Counted from the first letter of the stretch, positions 15,517 to 24,708 are shown. The stretch: 64,000 bases of DNA from Mycolicibacterium sp. CR10 (GCF_005222675.1 NZ_STGE01000039.1:57062-121061), one strand, 5' to 3'. Numbers and translations are program-made. Notes: generated by a model from the letters alone, not told the origin.

Positions 15517-16257
15517 ATGACGGCTCTCGACGATACGACCGAGGCCCCGGTGACAGCGGCCGCGACCGACACCGAGACCCCGCAGAAGCCGGTGATCGAG
15601 ATCAGCGATGTGTGGAAGCTGCACAAGCTCGGCGACGAGGTGGTCAAGGCGCTCGTCGCGGCCGAGTTACAGGTGATGCCTGGTGAGTTCGTGTGCCTGA
15701 TGGGCCCGAGTGGAAGCGGCAAGTCGACGCTGCTGAACATCATCGGCGGCCTGGACCGGCCCACCAAGGGCACGGTCAAGATCGCAGGGCAGGACACCGC
15801 CCAGCTCTCCGAGAGCCAGTTCGCCGCGCTGCGCCACGACACCATCGGATTCATCTTCCAGAGTTACAACCTCATCCCGTTCCTGTCTGCGGTCGAGAAC
15901 GTCGAACTGCCACTGATGTTCGAGCCCTACGACCGGAAGTCACTGCGCCGGCGCGCCACCGAACTTCTCGAGCTGGTGGGCCTGAGCCATCGCGTGGACC
16001 ATCAGCCGACCAAGATGTCGGGCGGTGAGCAACAGCGCACCGCCATCGCGCGCTCGCTCATCAGCAGCCCGACCCTGGTCCTGGCCGACGAACCGACAGC
16101 CAATCTCGACCACCGGACCGGGGAGACGGTGGTGCGCATGCTGCGCGACCTGTGTTCGACCCTCGGCGTCACCGTGGTCGCCAGCACCCACGATCCCACG
16201 GTGGCCGACGAAGCGAGCCGTGTCGTCCGCATGCAAGACGGACAAATCATCAAGTGA
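15517..16257 (+). CDS. ABC transporter ATPase, MacB/LolD type
   Basis: The nucleotide-binding subunit. Walker A GPSGSGKST near residue 66, Q-loop FIFQSYNLIPFLSA, signature MSGGEQQRTAIARSL, Walker B TLVLADEPTANLD, H-loop VVASTHDP. The PYDRKSL insertion and the spacing are those of the lipoprotein/antimicrobial-peptide exporter subfamily. It has a 45-residue acidic N-terminal extension. It lies 7 bases after the small permease. Exported substrate is unknown; context suggests either a signal or an envelope component linked to amine use. Confidence 0.9.
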   Translation: MTALDDTTEAPVTAAATDTETPQKPVIEISDVWKLHKLGDEVVKALVAAELQVMPGEFVCLMGPSGSGKSTLLNIIGGLDRPTKGTVKIAGQDTAQLSESQFAALRHDTIGFIFQSYNLIPFLSAVENVELPLMFEPYDRKSLRRRATELLELVGLSHRVDHQPTKMSGGEQQRTAIARSLISSPTLVLADEPTANLDHRTGETVVRMLRDLCSTLGVTVVASTHDPTVADEASRVVRMQDGQIIK

Positions 16258-16297
16258 CCCTGCACTTCCCCCGATTCCTGACCAGTTCGGAGATTTG

Positions 16298-17812
16298 ATG
16301 ACCCAAGAACTCGAGGCCGCGCGACCGCCGGACCGCGACACCCTGATGACCACCGAGCTCGTTCCCGAGCAGATTCTGCCGAAGGTGATGAGCACCTTCG
16401 GCCTGACGGCCGCCTACGTCTTCATCATCTGCTGGGTCACCGGCTCGTCGGTGATGGCGGGCGGTGGCTGGACGGCCATCCCGATGTGGGTGCTCGGCAT
16501 CCTCACCTTCCTGATCCCCGCCGGCATGGCCGTGGTCGAGCTCGGCAACCTGTGGCCCGGGCAGGGTGGGGTGTACATCTGGGCCTACCGCACCATGGGG
16601 GAGACCTGGGGGTTCATCGGCGGCTACCTGTCCTGGGTGCCGGTGATCCTCAATGCGGCGTCCTCTCCCGCGGTGGTGCTGCAGTTCCTGCTGCTGGCAT
16701 TCCACACCGAACTCGGGCTGACGACGAGCATCATCCTGCAGCTCGTCATCCTGTGGACCGTGATCGGGCTGGCGCTGGCCAAGCTCGCGGCGAACCAGAA
16801 AATCATGAACGTCGTCTTCGTCGTCTACGGCGTGCTGACGCTGACGATCTTCATCTGCGGGCTGCTGTTCGCCGTCGAGAACGGTTCGGCCACACCGTTC
16901 AGCTGGTCGGAGGCGACGATCCCCAACTTCGCCGTCGCGGGCTTCCTGTACGGCACCGTGCTGCTGTACCTGCTCGGTGTGGAGACCCCGTACAACATGG
17001 GCGCGGAGTTCCTCTCGGTGCGCAGGAGCGGGCCGCGGATGATCCTGTGGGGTTCGACCGCGCTGGTCGCCATCTACCTGTTGACCACCCTGGGCACGAT
17101 GATGGCTCTGCCGGGCGACGAGATCGACCCGGTCACCGGTGTGATCGGCATGCTCGACGTCGCCGGCTTTCCGGGGTTGATGGAGATCTGTGCGGTGGTG
17201 TTGGCCGGCATCATCATCGTCGCGTTGATGACGTACCAGGTCGCGTACTCCCGGTTGATCTTCGTGTCCGGCCTGGAACGGCACCTGCCGCGCATCTTCA
17301 CCCATCTGAACCCGCGTACCCGTAACCCGGTGACCGCCATCCTCATTCAGGGTGTCCTCTCGTCGCTGATCCTGGTCGGTCTGTACTCGCAGAGCAGCAT
17401 GGCCAACGTCACGATCTACCTGCAGGGCGGACTGAGCACCGTCTGGCTGCTGTCGGGATTCTTCTTCCTGATCCCGTTGATCGTTGCGCGCAAGAAGTAT
17501 GCGGATCGCTATGAGAACGAACAGTTCTGGCGGATCCCGGGCGGCATGGTCGGTGTGTGGCTCGTCGTCATTGTCGGCTCGATCGGCACCGTCGGCGGCA
17601 TCTACTACTCGTTCGTCACGCCGTGGATCGACGTGCCGGCGGGCACCTGGATGACGTGGGTCGGCGGGATCAGCCTGGGCATGTTCGCGCTCGGGTTGAT
17701 CGTCTACGTGTTCGGCCGCCGATCGGCGCACAAGACCAGCCAGGAGGATTCCCTGGCCCACCTTGCGGTGTTCGACCTCACCAAGAGCGCAGAGGAGGAG
17801 ACGACCAAATGA
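16298..17812 (+). CDS. APC-superfamily amino acid/amine permease
   Basis: A 504-residue transporter with about 12 hydrophobic helices starting at STFGLTAAYVFIICWVTGSSV. Conserved landmarks include the helix-1 unwound region, WPGQGGVYIWAYRTMG (the APC GGxYxW motif), and GVETPYNMGAEF in helix 6. It starts at ATG 16298. Its stop overlaps the amine oxidase start as ATGA, so the two are coupled and uptake of an amine substrate such as tyramine or phenylethylamine is likely. Confidence 0.88.
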   Translation: MTQELEAARPPDRDTLMTTELVPEQILPKVMSTFGLTAAYVFIICWVTGSSVMAGGGWTAIPMWVLGILTFLIPAGMAVVELGNLWPGQGGVYIWAYRTMGETWGFIGGYLSWVPVILNAASSPAVVLQFLLLAFHTELGLTTSIILQLVILWTVIGLALAKLAANQKIMNVVFVVYGVLTLTIFICGLLFAVENGSATPFSWSEATIPNFAVAGFLYGTVLLYLLGVETPYNMGAEFLSVRRSGPRMILWGSTALVAIYLLTTLGTMMALPGDEIDPVTGVIGMLDVAGFPGLMEICAVVLAGIIIVALMTYQVAYSRLIFVSGLERHLPRIFTHLNPRTRNPVTAILIQGVLSSLILVGLYSQSSMANVTIYLQGGLSTVWLLSGFFFLIPLIVARKKYADRYENEQFWRIPGGMVGVWLVVIVGSIGTVGGIYYSFVTPWIDVPAGTWMTWVGGISLGMFALGLIVYVFGRRSAHKTSQEDSLAHLAVFDLTKSAEEETTK

Positions 17813-19821
17813 CCATGGACAGCACGGTGCTGAGCGTGCCGGACACCGATGACTCCGCCCGATATCCACTGGATCCGCTCAGCGGGGCGGAGATCGAATC
17901 AGCCGCCCGGATCATCTCGGAGTCTGAATACGGTTCTGCGACGTTGAAATTCGTGATGATTCAGCTCGCCGAACCAGACAAGACGCCGGAGTTGACATTC
18001 GATTCCGCCCTGGTGGTGCCCCGACGGGCGTTTGTCACCATGTACGACGGAGCGGCCAAGATGATCTACGAGGCGGTGGTCGACGTCGTCGCGGGCGCCA
18101 TCGACTCCTGGAAGGCGGTTCCGGGGAGGTTCCCGTCGTATCTGGTCGAGCACATGACCGGGGTGGAGGAGAAGGTGCGCGAGGACCCGCGCTGGCAGGA
18201 GGCGATGCGCAAGCGCGGTGTCACCGACTTCAGCCTGGCGATGATCGACCCGTGGCCGGCCGGCTACTACGGCGCGCAGGACCACTACGACAACTCGGCT
18301 CTGGTCTGCCGTCCGCTGACCTTCATGCGGGCAGCGCCCTCAGAGCACGGCTACGCGCGCCCCGTGGAGGGTCTGATCGTCACGTTCGACCTCGACGCGA
18401 TGGAGGTCATCGACATCGAGGACCACGGGGTGGTGGCGCTGCCGCCAACCGCGGGGAACTACTCCGAGCAGTTCATGTTCGATCCGAACAACCGCCCGGC
18501 GTTCACCGAATTCCGTTCGGACGTCAAGCCGATCGAGATTACCCAGCCCGACGGTCCCAGCTTCACCGTCGACGGCTGGCAGGTCCGCTGGCAGAAGTGG
18601 GCGATGCGCATCGGGTTCAATCCGCGAGAGGGGATCACGCTGCACGAGGTGACCTACACCGACCGCGGCAAGACCCGGCCCATCATGTACCGGGCGTCGC
18701 TGTCGGAGATGGTGGTGCCGTACGGGGACAGTTCGCCTACCCATTGGAACAAGAACGTCTTCGACATGGGCGAGGTCGGCATGGGGTTCTCCGCCAACCC
18801 GTTGACGCTCGGCTGTGACTGTCTGGGCGAGATCCACTATTTCGACGGCACGGTCAACGACTCCAGCGGTAACGCGGTGGTCATCCCGAACGCCATCTGC
18901 ATGCACGAGGAGGACTACGGGATCTCCTGGAAGCACACCGATTTTCGCACCGAGGAGGTCGAAGTACGGCGGTCCCGGCGGTTGGTGATCTCGATGATCT
19001 GCACCGTCGGGAACTACGAGTACGGGTTCTTCTGGTACTTCTACAACGACGCCTCCATCGAGGTCGAGGTGAAGCTTTCGGGGGTGCTGACCACCGGTTC
19101 GATCGAGGACGGCGAGCAGCCCCGGTGGGGCAAGATGGTCGCCCCCGGGATCTACGGCCCGAATCACCAGCACTTCTTCAACTTCCGGCTCGACATGAGC
19201 GTCGACGGCGTGGGAAACAGTGTGTACGAGGTGGATTCGATCCCGGAGCCGGACCCGGCCCTCAACCCGCACCGCAACGCGTGGATCACCCAGGACACCC
19301 TGCTCGCCTCCGAGGCAGACGGCGCGCGGGACTGGAACTGGTCGACGGGCAGGTACTGGAAGGTCACCAACCCGTCGAAGGTCAACGAGCTCGGCAGCCC
19401 GGTGGCTTACAAGCTGGTGCCCAAGGACGTGGTGCCCGTCATGGTGCAGGAGGGCTCCTACATCTACGACCGGGCCCGTTTCCTTCAGCACAACCTGTGG
19501 GTCACCAAGTACGACCCGGCCGAGAGGTTCGCCGCGGGCGACTACATGTACCAGTCGGCGGACGTGCAGGGCCTGCCCGTGTACGCCGCCGACGACGAAC
19601 CGCTGGAGAACGCCGATGTCGTGCTCTGGTACACCCTCGGTGCCCACCACGTGGTGCGTCCCGAGGACTGGCCGGTGATGCCGTGCGCCTACACGGGTTT
19701 TCACCTGAAGCCCATCGGGTTCTTCGACGGCAACCCGGCGCTGGACCTTCCTCCGTCGCCGCCCAAGGCGTGCCACCAGAGTCACGGCCTTCCGGTGGCG
19801 CATATCGCACGGGAGTCCTAG
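17809..19821 (+). CDS. Copper amine oxidase (tyramine oxidase type)
   Basis: Oxidises a primary amine to aldehyde, NH3 and H2O2 using copper and topaquinone. The TPQ precursor Tyr is in TVGNYEYGF near residue 405. The catalytic base Asp is in NVFDMGEVGMG near residue 320. Copper ligands are in GPNHQHFFNFRLDM near residue 456, with a further His expected in the C-terminal part. The tail MPCAYTGFHLKPIGFFDGNPAL is typical. Its 670 residues and lack of a signal peptide fit cytosolic actinobacterial tyramine oxidases. The coupled permease supplies the substrate; the aldehyde would need a dehydrogenase, one of which lies 7 kb away. Confidence 0.93.
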   Translation: MTMDSTVLSVPDTDDSARYPLDPLSGAEIESAARIISESEYGSATLKFVMIQLAEPDKTPELTFDSALVVPRRAFVTMYDGAAKMIYEAVVDVVAGAIDSWKAVPGRFPSYLVEHMTGVEEKVREDPRWQEAMRKRGVTDFSLAMIDPWPAGYYGAQDHYDNSALVCRPLTFMRAAPSEHGYARPVEGLIVTFDLDAMEVIDIEDHGVVALPPTAGNYSEQFMFDPNNRPAFTEFRSDVKPIEITQPDGPSFTVDGWQVRWQKWAMRIGFNPREGITLHEVTYTDRGKTRPIMYRASLSEMVVPYGDSSPTHWNKNVFDMGEVGMGFSANPLTLGCDCLGEIHYFDGTVNDSSGNAVVIPNAICMHEEDYGISWKHTDFRTEEVEVRRSRRLVISMICTVGNYEYGFFWYFYNDASIEVEVKLSGVLTTGSIEDGEQPRWGKMVAPGIYGPNHQHFFNFRLDMSVDGVGNSVYEVDSIPEPDPALNPHRNAWITQDTLLASEADGARDWNWSTGRYWKVTNPSKVNELGSPVAYKLVPKDVVPVMVQEGSYIYDRARFLQHNLWVTKYDPAERFAAGDYMYQSADVQGLPVYAADDEPLENADVVLWYTLGAHHVVRPEDWPVMPCAYTGFHLKPIGFFDGNPALDLPPSPPKACHQSHGLPVAHIARES

Positions 19822-19834
19822 GAGGCCGCGGTAG

Positions 19835-19875
19835 CCTCCGGGTCTGGCCTTGAGAAGCAGGGCCCGACCCGGAGG
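19835..19875 (+). promoter_or_regulatory. Hairpin covering a Shine-Dalgarno sequence
   Basis: CCTCCGGGTC (19835-19844) pairs perfectly with GACCCGGAGG (19866-19875), with an inner GGCC/GGCC pair. The right arm ends in GGAGG, eight bases before the ATG at 19884, so folding would hide the ribosome-binding site of the next gene. It could also act as a terminator for the amine oxidase operon. Confidence 0.55.
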
Positions 19876-19883
19876 CACCACCG

Positions 19884-21191
19884 ATGACGACGCTGTCCGA
19901 CGACCTGCGCACCCTGAGCTACGAAGCGTTCGTCTTCTTCTACCCGATCGTGACGATGGACGTAACGCGACGGCAGGCCCTCAACTCACCGGTCGGTACC
20001 ACGCCGGGTTCCGGTCCACCCAATCGCTTCTCGCACATGCGGGCCTTTCCGACGGCGGACTTCCGCGCCGTGGTCCGGCCCAACTTCGACACGCTCTACT
20101 CGTCGGCATGGCTGGACCTGACGGCCGGCCCGGTCACGCTGACGGCGCCGGACACCGACGACCGTTACTACATGCTGCCGTGTGTTGACATGTGGACCGA
20201 CGTGTTCGCCAACCCGGGTAAACGCACCACCGGAACCGCCGCCGGCGAATGGGTGATCGTCGGACCCGGCTACCGCGGCGAGCTGCCGGCAGGCGCCACC
20301 GTCATCGCCGCGCCGACTCCCTACCTCTGGATCATCGGGCGTACCCAGACCAACGGAGTCACCGACTATCCGGCGGTGCACAAAGTGCAGGACGGCTACT
20401 CCATCACCACCTCGGGCGACCAGCCCGAACACATCGTCGACGCCGACTACGATCTGACGACCGAGCCACTCAAGATCGTCAACGGAATGCCCGTGCTGGA
20501 CTACTTCGGTTACGCCGCAGAGCTACTGACGGCCAACCCGCCGCATCTCAGTGATTTCTCGCAACTGGCCCGCATCGCCACACTCGGCATCGAGGCCGGG
20601 AAGCCGTTCGACGCCGGCCGGTTCAGCGCGGCCGAGCGCGCCGAGATCGAGAGCGGGAAGGCCGACGCCCTGTCGGCGATGCTGGCGGCGGTACCCACCT
20701 TGGGCACCAGCGTGAACGGTTGGACCGTCATGACCGACAACATCGGGGTATACGGGAATGCGTACTTCAACCGCGCGGTGGTGACGCTGATCGGCTTGGG
20801 CGCCAACCCGCCCGAGGACGCCGTCTACCCGTTGCTCAACGTCGACGCCGACGGCCAGCCGGTCACCGGGCACCACAACTACGTCATCCACTTCGACGCC
20901 GACGCACTCCCGCCCGTGGCTGCCTTCTGGTCCGTGACGATGTACGACGCCGAGGGCTTCCAGGTCGCCAATGAGCTCGACCGCTTCGCGATCGGCGACC
21001 GTGACGACCTGTCGTACAACGCCGATGGGTCGCTGGATCTTTATGTGCAGCATGCCCACCCGGGTCCAGACCCCGAGTCGAACTGGCTACCCGCCCCCAT
21101 GGGTCCACTCGGCGTGACGATGCGTCTCTATGCGCCCAAGCCCGAGGTGCTCGATGGGCGGTGGGCTCCGCCTCTGGTGCGGAAGGCCTGA
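19884..21191 (+). CDS. DUF1254/DUF1214 domain protein
   Basis: A 435-residue protein. The N-terminal DUF1254 shows YEAFVFFYPIVTMDVTR, RPNFDTLYSSAWLDL and MLPCVDMWTDVFANPGKR. The C-terminal DUF1214 shows GNAYFNRAVVTLIGLGANP, FDADALPPVAAFWSVTMYD and DRFAIGDRDDL. The pair is widespread in actinobacteria and of unknown biochemical role. There is no signal peptide. It has a good GGAGG eight bases upstream that is buried in a hairpin. Confidence 0.85.
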   Translation: MTTLSDDLRTLSYEAFVFFYPIVTMDVTRRQALNSPVGTTPGSGPPNRFSHMRAFPTADFRAVVRPNFDTLYSSAWLDLTAGPVTLTAPDTDDRYYMLPCVDMWTDVFANPGKRTTGTAAGEWVIVGPGYRGELPAGATVIAAPTPYLWIIGRTQTNGVTDYPAVHKVQDGYSITTSGDQPEHIVDADYDLTTEPLKIVNGMPVLDYFGYAAELLTANPPHLSDFSQLARIATLGIEAGKPFDAGRFSAAERAEIESGKADALSAMLAAVPTLGTSVNGWTVMTDNIGVYGNAYFNRAVVTLIGLGANPPEDAVYPLLNVDADGQPVTGHHNYVIHFDADALPPVAAFWSVTMYDAEGFQVANELDRFAIGDRDDLSYNADGSLDLYVQHAHPGPDPESNWLPAPMGPLGVTMRLYAPKPEVLDGRWAPPLVRKA

Positions 21192-21199
21192 ACCCGCGG

Positions 21200-21619
21200 C
21201 TAGCCGAGCTCGGTGAGCAGGTGTCGGAACTGCCGACGTTGGGCCTCCGTCAGCGGACCCAGGACCCGTTGCTCCGCACAATGAACTCCGTCCATTGTGC
21301 GGGACAGTAGGGCCTCGCCCTCACGCGTCAGTTCGGCAGGCCGGGACCGTCCGGAGGACACCTCGGGCGGACGGGTGACGAGTCCGCGGTCCTGAAGGCC
21401 ACGCACCACCATGTTCATCGCCTGTGGTGAGACCATGACGTCGCGCGCCAGTTCGGCATTGGAGCGGCCGGGCCGATGCGACAGCATCCGCATGCAAATG
21501 TACTGGGGGAACGTCAATTCCAGCGGGTCGAGTACGGAAGCGGTCACGTCGGCCCGCAACGCGGTGGCAACCCGGTGCAACAGATAGCCCAGCGGCGGGT
21601 CTGCGACGGGATCAGGCAT
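21200..21619 (-). CDS. MarR-family transcriptional regulator
   Basis: A winged-helix repressor-type protein of about 139 residues, start ATG 21619 (MPDPVADPP). Helical dimerisation segments flank the DNA-binding domain: LTFPQYICMRMLSHRPGRSN, AELARDVMVSPQAMNMVVRG (helix-turn-helix), LQDRGLVTRPPEVSSGRSRP (wing with Arg) and AELTREGEALL. It is divergent from a methyltransferase gene across 45 bases that hold two inverted repeats, the expected layout for autoregulation and control of the neighbour. Confidence 0.88.
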   Translation of the reverse strand: MPDPVADPPLGYLLHRVATALRADVTASVLDPLELTFPQYICMRMLSHRPGRSNAELARDVMVSPQAMNMVVRGLQDRGLVTRPPEVSSGRSRPAELTREGEALLSRTMDGVHCAEQRVLGPLTEAQRRQFRHLLTELG

Positions 21620-21654
21620 GTCAACAATATTGACACATATCAATCAAGTTGATA
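21620..21654. promoter_or_regulatory. Two operator-like inverted repeats
   Basis: GTCAA-CAATA-TTGAC (21620-21634) and TATCAA-TCAAG-TTGATA (21638-21654) are adjacent perfect inverted repeats with 5-base spacers. They fill the gap between the MarR start and the methyltransferase start. Both share the half-site core TCAA/TTGA and sizes are typical of MarR sites. Confidence 0.7.
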
Positions 21655-21664
21655 CACCGGAGTC

Positions 21665-22354
21665 ATGACGAATCCCTCTGATCAGATGTTCGAGTCCGCC
21701 TACCGTGGTGACACCGACGAGATGGGCCCAGGCAACCGGCCGCCGTGGAGCATCGACGAGCCGCAGCCCGAGATCCAAGCCCTGATCGACGCAGGCAAGT
21801 TCCACGGTGACGTCCTCGACGCCGGCTGCGGCGAAGCTGCCGTGTCGATGTACCTCGCCGAGCGGGGCTTCACCACCGTCGGGTTGGATCAGTCGGCCAC
21901 GGCCATCGAACTCGCGCGCAAGGAGGCGGCCAGGCGCGGCCTGGCCAACGCCTCGTTCGACGTCGCCGACATCAGTGCGTTCACCGGCTACGACGGCCGG
22001 TTCGGGACAATCGTGGACTCGACCCTCTTTCACTCCATGCCGGTCGAACTGCGGGAGGGTTACCAGCAGTCGATCGTGCGGGCGGCCGCACCCGGCGCGG
22101 CGTACTTCGTGCTGGTCTTCGACGCTGCTGCCATGCCCGCCGACGGTCCCGTCAACGCCGTCACCGAAGACGAACTGCGCGCCGTGGTGTCCAAGTACTG
22201 GGTGATTGACGAGATCCGTCCTGCTCGGATCCACGCCAACGTGCCGGAGAACTTCCTCGAGCACTTCAAGGGCTTCGCTGGCGAGGGACTCCGCGACGAG
22301 GCCAAGGGCCGTAAGTCGATGAGCGCCTGGCTGCTGTCGGCGCACCGCGACTGA
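21665..22354 (+). CDS. SAM-dependent methyltransferase
   Basis: A 229-residue class I methyltransferase. Motif I is DVLDAGCGEAAVSMYLAERG near residue 40, motif II TVGLDQSATAIELARKEA, and the post-motif acidic loop FDVADISAFTGYDGRFGTIVDSTLFHSM. Substrate unknown; small-molecule methylation or detoxification fits the MarR control. It starts at ATG 21665, 11 bases from the operator. Confidence 0.85.
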   Translation: MTNPSDQMFESAYRGDTDEMGPGNRPPWSIDEPQPEIQALIDAGKFHGDVLDAGCGEAAVSMYLAERGFTTVGLDQSATAIELARKEAARRGLANASFDVADISAFTGYDGRFGTIVDSTLFHSMPVELREGYQQSIVRAAAPGAAYFVLVFDAAAMPADGPVNAVTEDELRAVVSKYWVIDEIRPARIHANVPENFLEHFKGFAGEGLRDEAKGRKSMSAWLLSAHRD

Positions 22355-22465
22355 GCGCCCAACCGCACCCCGACGTGGTCCGGCGCGGGCGATGAGGCAG
22401 GATTAGGCGAGCCGTCTGCGGCACTCCGGGGCGGCAATCGCATGCGAGGACCGCGAAGGAGTCGG

Positions 22466-23221
22466 ATGGCGGAATCCACCAGTCCCAACGGTGCAGGCTC
22501 GCCGTCACCGATCAGGCCTGCCTACGCCCGCGTGCTGCTCAAGCTGGGCGGCGAGATGTTCGGCGGCGGCGAAGTGGGTCTCGACCCGGACGTCGTCGCA
22601 CTGGTCGCCCGCCAAATCGCCGAGGTGGTCCGCAGCGGGGCGCAGGTGGCCGTCGTCATCGGCGGCGGCAACTTCTTCCGCGGCGCGCAGCTTCAGCAGC
22701 GCGGCATGGAACGCACCCGCTCGGACTACATGGGCATGCTCGGCACGGTGATGAACAGCCTTGCGCTGCAGGACTTCCTGGAGAAGGAAGGCATCCAGAC
22801 GCGGGTGCAGACCGCCATCACGATGGGTCAGGTCGCCGAGCCCTACATCCCGCTACGCGCCCGTAGACACCTGGAGAAGGGCCGCGTCGTCATCTTCGGC
22901 GCAGGCATGGGTCTGCCGTACTTCTCGACCGACACCACGGCCGCGCAGCGCGCCCTCGAGATCGGCGCGGAGGTGGTGCTGATGGCCAAGGCGGTCGACG
23001 GTGTGTTCACCGCCGACCCGCGGGTGCACCCGGACGCGGAGCTGCTCACCGCCATCAGCCACCGCGAGGTCATCGATCGCGGACTGAAAGTGGCCGACGC
23101 GACGGCCTTCAGCCTGTGCATGGACAACGGGATGCCGATCCTGGTGTTCAATCTGCTCACCGATGGCAATATCGCCCGTGCAGTCGCGGGTGAGAGGATC
23201 GGAACACTGGTCACCACATAA
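22466..23221 (+). CDS. pyrH: Uridylate kinase (UMP kinase)
   Basis: Phosphorylates UMP to UDP; cytosolic hexamer, essential in pyrimidine supply. ATG 22466 follows GAAGGAG. Amino acid kinase fold: RVLLKLGGEMFGGG (phosphate loop), VVIGGGNFFRGAQ, RTRSDYMGMLGTVMN, and the substrate/ATP region GAGMGLPYFSTDTTAAQRALEIGAEVVLMAKAVDGVF, named only by its landmarks G-A-G and A-K-A-V-D-G. The Ser/Pro-rich first 20 residues are variable. It is followed by frr in the usual order. Confidence 0.97.
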   Translation: MAESTSPNGAGSPSPIRPAYARVLLKLGGEMFGGGEVGLDPDVVALVARQIAEVVRSGAQVAVVIGGGNFFRGAQLQQRGMERTRSDYMGMLGTVMNSLALQDFLEKEGIQTRVQTAITMGQVAEPYIPLRARRHLEKGRVVIFGAGMGLPYFSTDTTAAQRALEIGAEVVLMAKAVDGVFTADPRVHPDAELLTAISHREVIDRGLKVADATAFSLCMDNGMPILVFNLLTDGNIARAVAGERIGTLVTT

Positions 23222-23267
23222 ACGGCGCCGTACCGGGCTGGCAGAAGCGAATGAAGGTGGAAGCACT

Positions 23268-23825
23268 GTGATCGACGAAACGCTCTTCGACGCCGAGGAG
23301 AAGATGGAGAAGGCCGTGTCGGTGGCGCGGGACGACCTGGCGTCGATTCGCACTGGCCGCGCCAACCCGGGCATGTTCAACCGCGTCAACGTCGAGTACT
23401 ACGGCTCCATGACGCCTATCACGCAGCTCTCGTCGATCAACGTGCCCGAGGCCCGCCTGGTCGTCATCAAGCCGTACGAGGCCAACCAGCTGAAGCACAT
23501 CGAGGATGCGATCCGGAACTCCGACCTGGGCGTCAACCCCAGCAACGACGGCAACGTCATCCGGATCTCCATTCCGCAGCTGACCGAGGAACGCCGCCGC
23601 GACCTGGTCAAGCAGGCCAAGGGCAAGGGCGAGGACGCCAAGGTGTCGGTGCGCAACATCCGCCGCAAGGCGATGGAGGAATTGGCGCGCATCAAGAAGG
23701 ACGGCGAGGCCGGCGAGGACGAGGTCGGCCGCGCCGAGAAGGAACTCGACAAATCCACCGGGACCTACACGGCGCAGATCGACGACCTGGTGAAGAACAA
23801 AGAAGGCGAGCTGCTGGAGGTCTGA
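23268..23825 (+). CDS. frr: Ribosome recycling factor
   Basis: Splits post-termination ribosomes with EF-G. GTG 23268 gives a 185-residue protein with the full L-shaped fold: EEKMEKAVSVARDDLASIRTG, RANPGMFNRVNVEYYGS, TPITQLSSINVPEARLVVI, ISIPQLTEERRRDLVKQAK and the long C-terminal helix with NIRRKAMEELARIKKDGE. The spacing after pyrH is 46 bases, and GTG of cdsA begins one base after its stop. Confidence 0.97.
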   Translation: MIDETLFDAEEKMEKAVSVARDDLASIRTGRANPGMFNRVNVEYYGSMTPITQLSSINVPEARLVVIKPYEANQLKHIEDAIRNSDLGVNPSNDGNVIRISIPQLTEERRRDLVKQAKGKGEDAKVSVRNIRRKAMEELARIKKDGEAGEDEVGRAEKELDKSTGTYTAQIDDLVKNKEGELLEV

Positions 23826-23826
23826 T

Positions 23827-24708
23827 GTGACCGATCAGCAATCGACTCCCGTGGCAGAACAGCCGGTCAACGAACCGTCGCAGAAAAAGGCGTCGCGCGC
23901 CGGGCGCAACTTGCCCGCAGCGATCGCCGTCGGCGCGTTCCTCGGGTTCGGCGTCATCGCCATCCTGGTGTTCGTACCCCGCGTCTGGGTCGGTCTCGTG
24001 GCGATCGCGATGGCGGTCGCCACCCACGAGGTCGTGCGTCGGCTGCGGGAGGGCGGCTACGCCATCCCGGTGATACCGCTTCTGCTGGGCGGGCAGGCGA
24101 TGGTCTGGTTGACCTGGCCGTTCGGCACGGCCGGTGCGCTGGGGGCGTTCGGCGGCACCGTCGTGCTGTGCCTGATCTGGCGGCTGCTCAGCGGCGGCCT
24201 CACAGAGGCGCCCGTCAACTATTTGCGCGACGTCGCAGTGACGGTCTTCCTGGCCGCGTGGATCCCGCTGTTCGGTGCGTTCGGTGTGCTGCTGGTCTAT
24301 CCCGACGACGGCGGCTGGCGGGTTCTGTGCCTGATGCTCGGTGTGGTGTTCTCCGATATCGGCGGCTATACGGCGGGCGTGCTGTTCGGCAAGCACCCGA
24401 TGGCTCCGGCGATCAGCCCGAAGAAATCCTGGGAGGGTCTGGCCGGTTCGCTGATCTTCGGCACCACCGCCTCGGTGCTGGCCGTGGCGTTCCTGCTCGA
24501 CAAGCCGGCGTGGGTGGGTGTGCCGCTCGGGTTGATGCTCGTCATTACCGGAACGCTCGGCGACCTGGTGGAATCGCAGGTCAAGCGGGATCTCGGCATC
24601 AAAGACATGGGGACGCTGCTGCCCGGTCACGGCGGGCTGATGGACCGCCTCGACTCGGTTTTGCCCTCGGCCGTCGCAACCTGGATCGTGCTGACCCTGC
24701 TGGCCTGA
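23827..24708 (+). CDS. cdsA: Phosphatidate cytidylyltransferase
   Basis: Integral membrane enzyme that makes CDP-diacylglycerol from phosphatidate and CTP for phospholipid synthesis, including PI and cardiolipin. It begins at GTG 23827. It has about seven membrane helices after a 30-residue polar N-terminus. The family signature is complete near the C-terminus: SQVKRDLGIKDMGTLLPGHG followed by GLMDR. It is the third gene of the pyrH-frr-cdsA operon. The last 80 bases overlap antisense with the tail of the EamA transporter gene. Confidence 0.96.
   Translation: MTDQQSTPVAEQPVNEPSQKKASRAGRNLPAAIAVGAFLGFGVIAILVFVPRVWVGLVAIAMAVATHEVVRRLREGGYAIPVIPLLLGGQAMVWLTWPFGTAGALGAFGGTVVLCLIWRLLSGGLTEAPVNYLRDVAVTVFLAAWIPLFGAFGVLLVYPDDGGWRVLCLMLGVVFSDIGGYTAGVLFGKHPMAPAISPKKSWEGLAGSLIFGTTASVLAVAFLLDKPAWVGVPLGLMLVITGTLGDLVESQVKRDLGIKDMGTLLPGHGGLMDRLDSVLPSAVATWIVLTLLA

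Noticed and set aside
16250..17869. 539-codon frame on the minus strand
   Set aside because: Fully antisense to the APC permease, with low-complexity His/Asp/Arg/Gln-rich translation typical of GC-rich shadow frames.
18340..19881. 513-codon frame on the minus strand
   Set aside because: Antisense to the copper amine oxidase, whose cofactor and copper motifs are clear.
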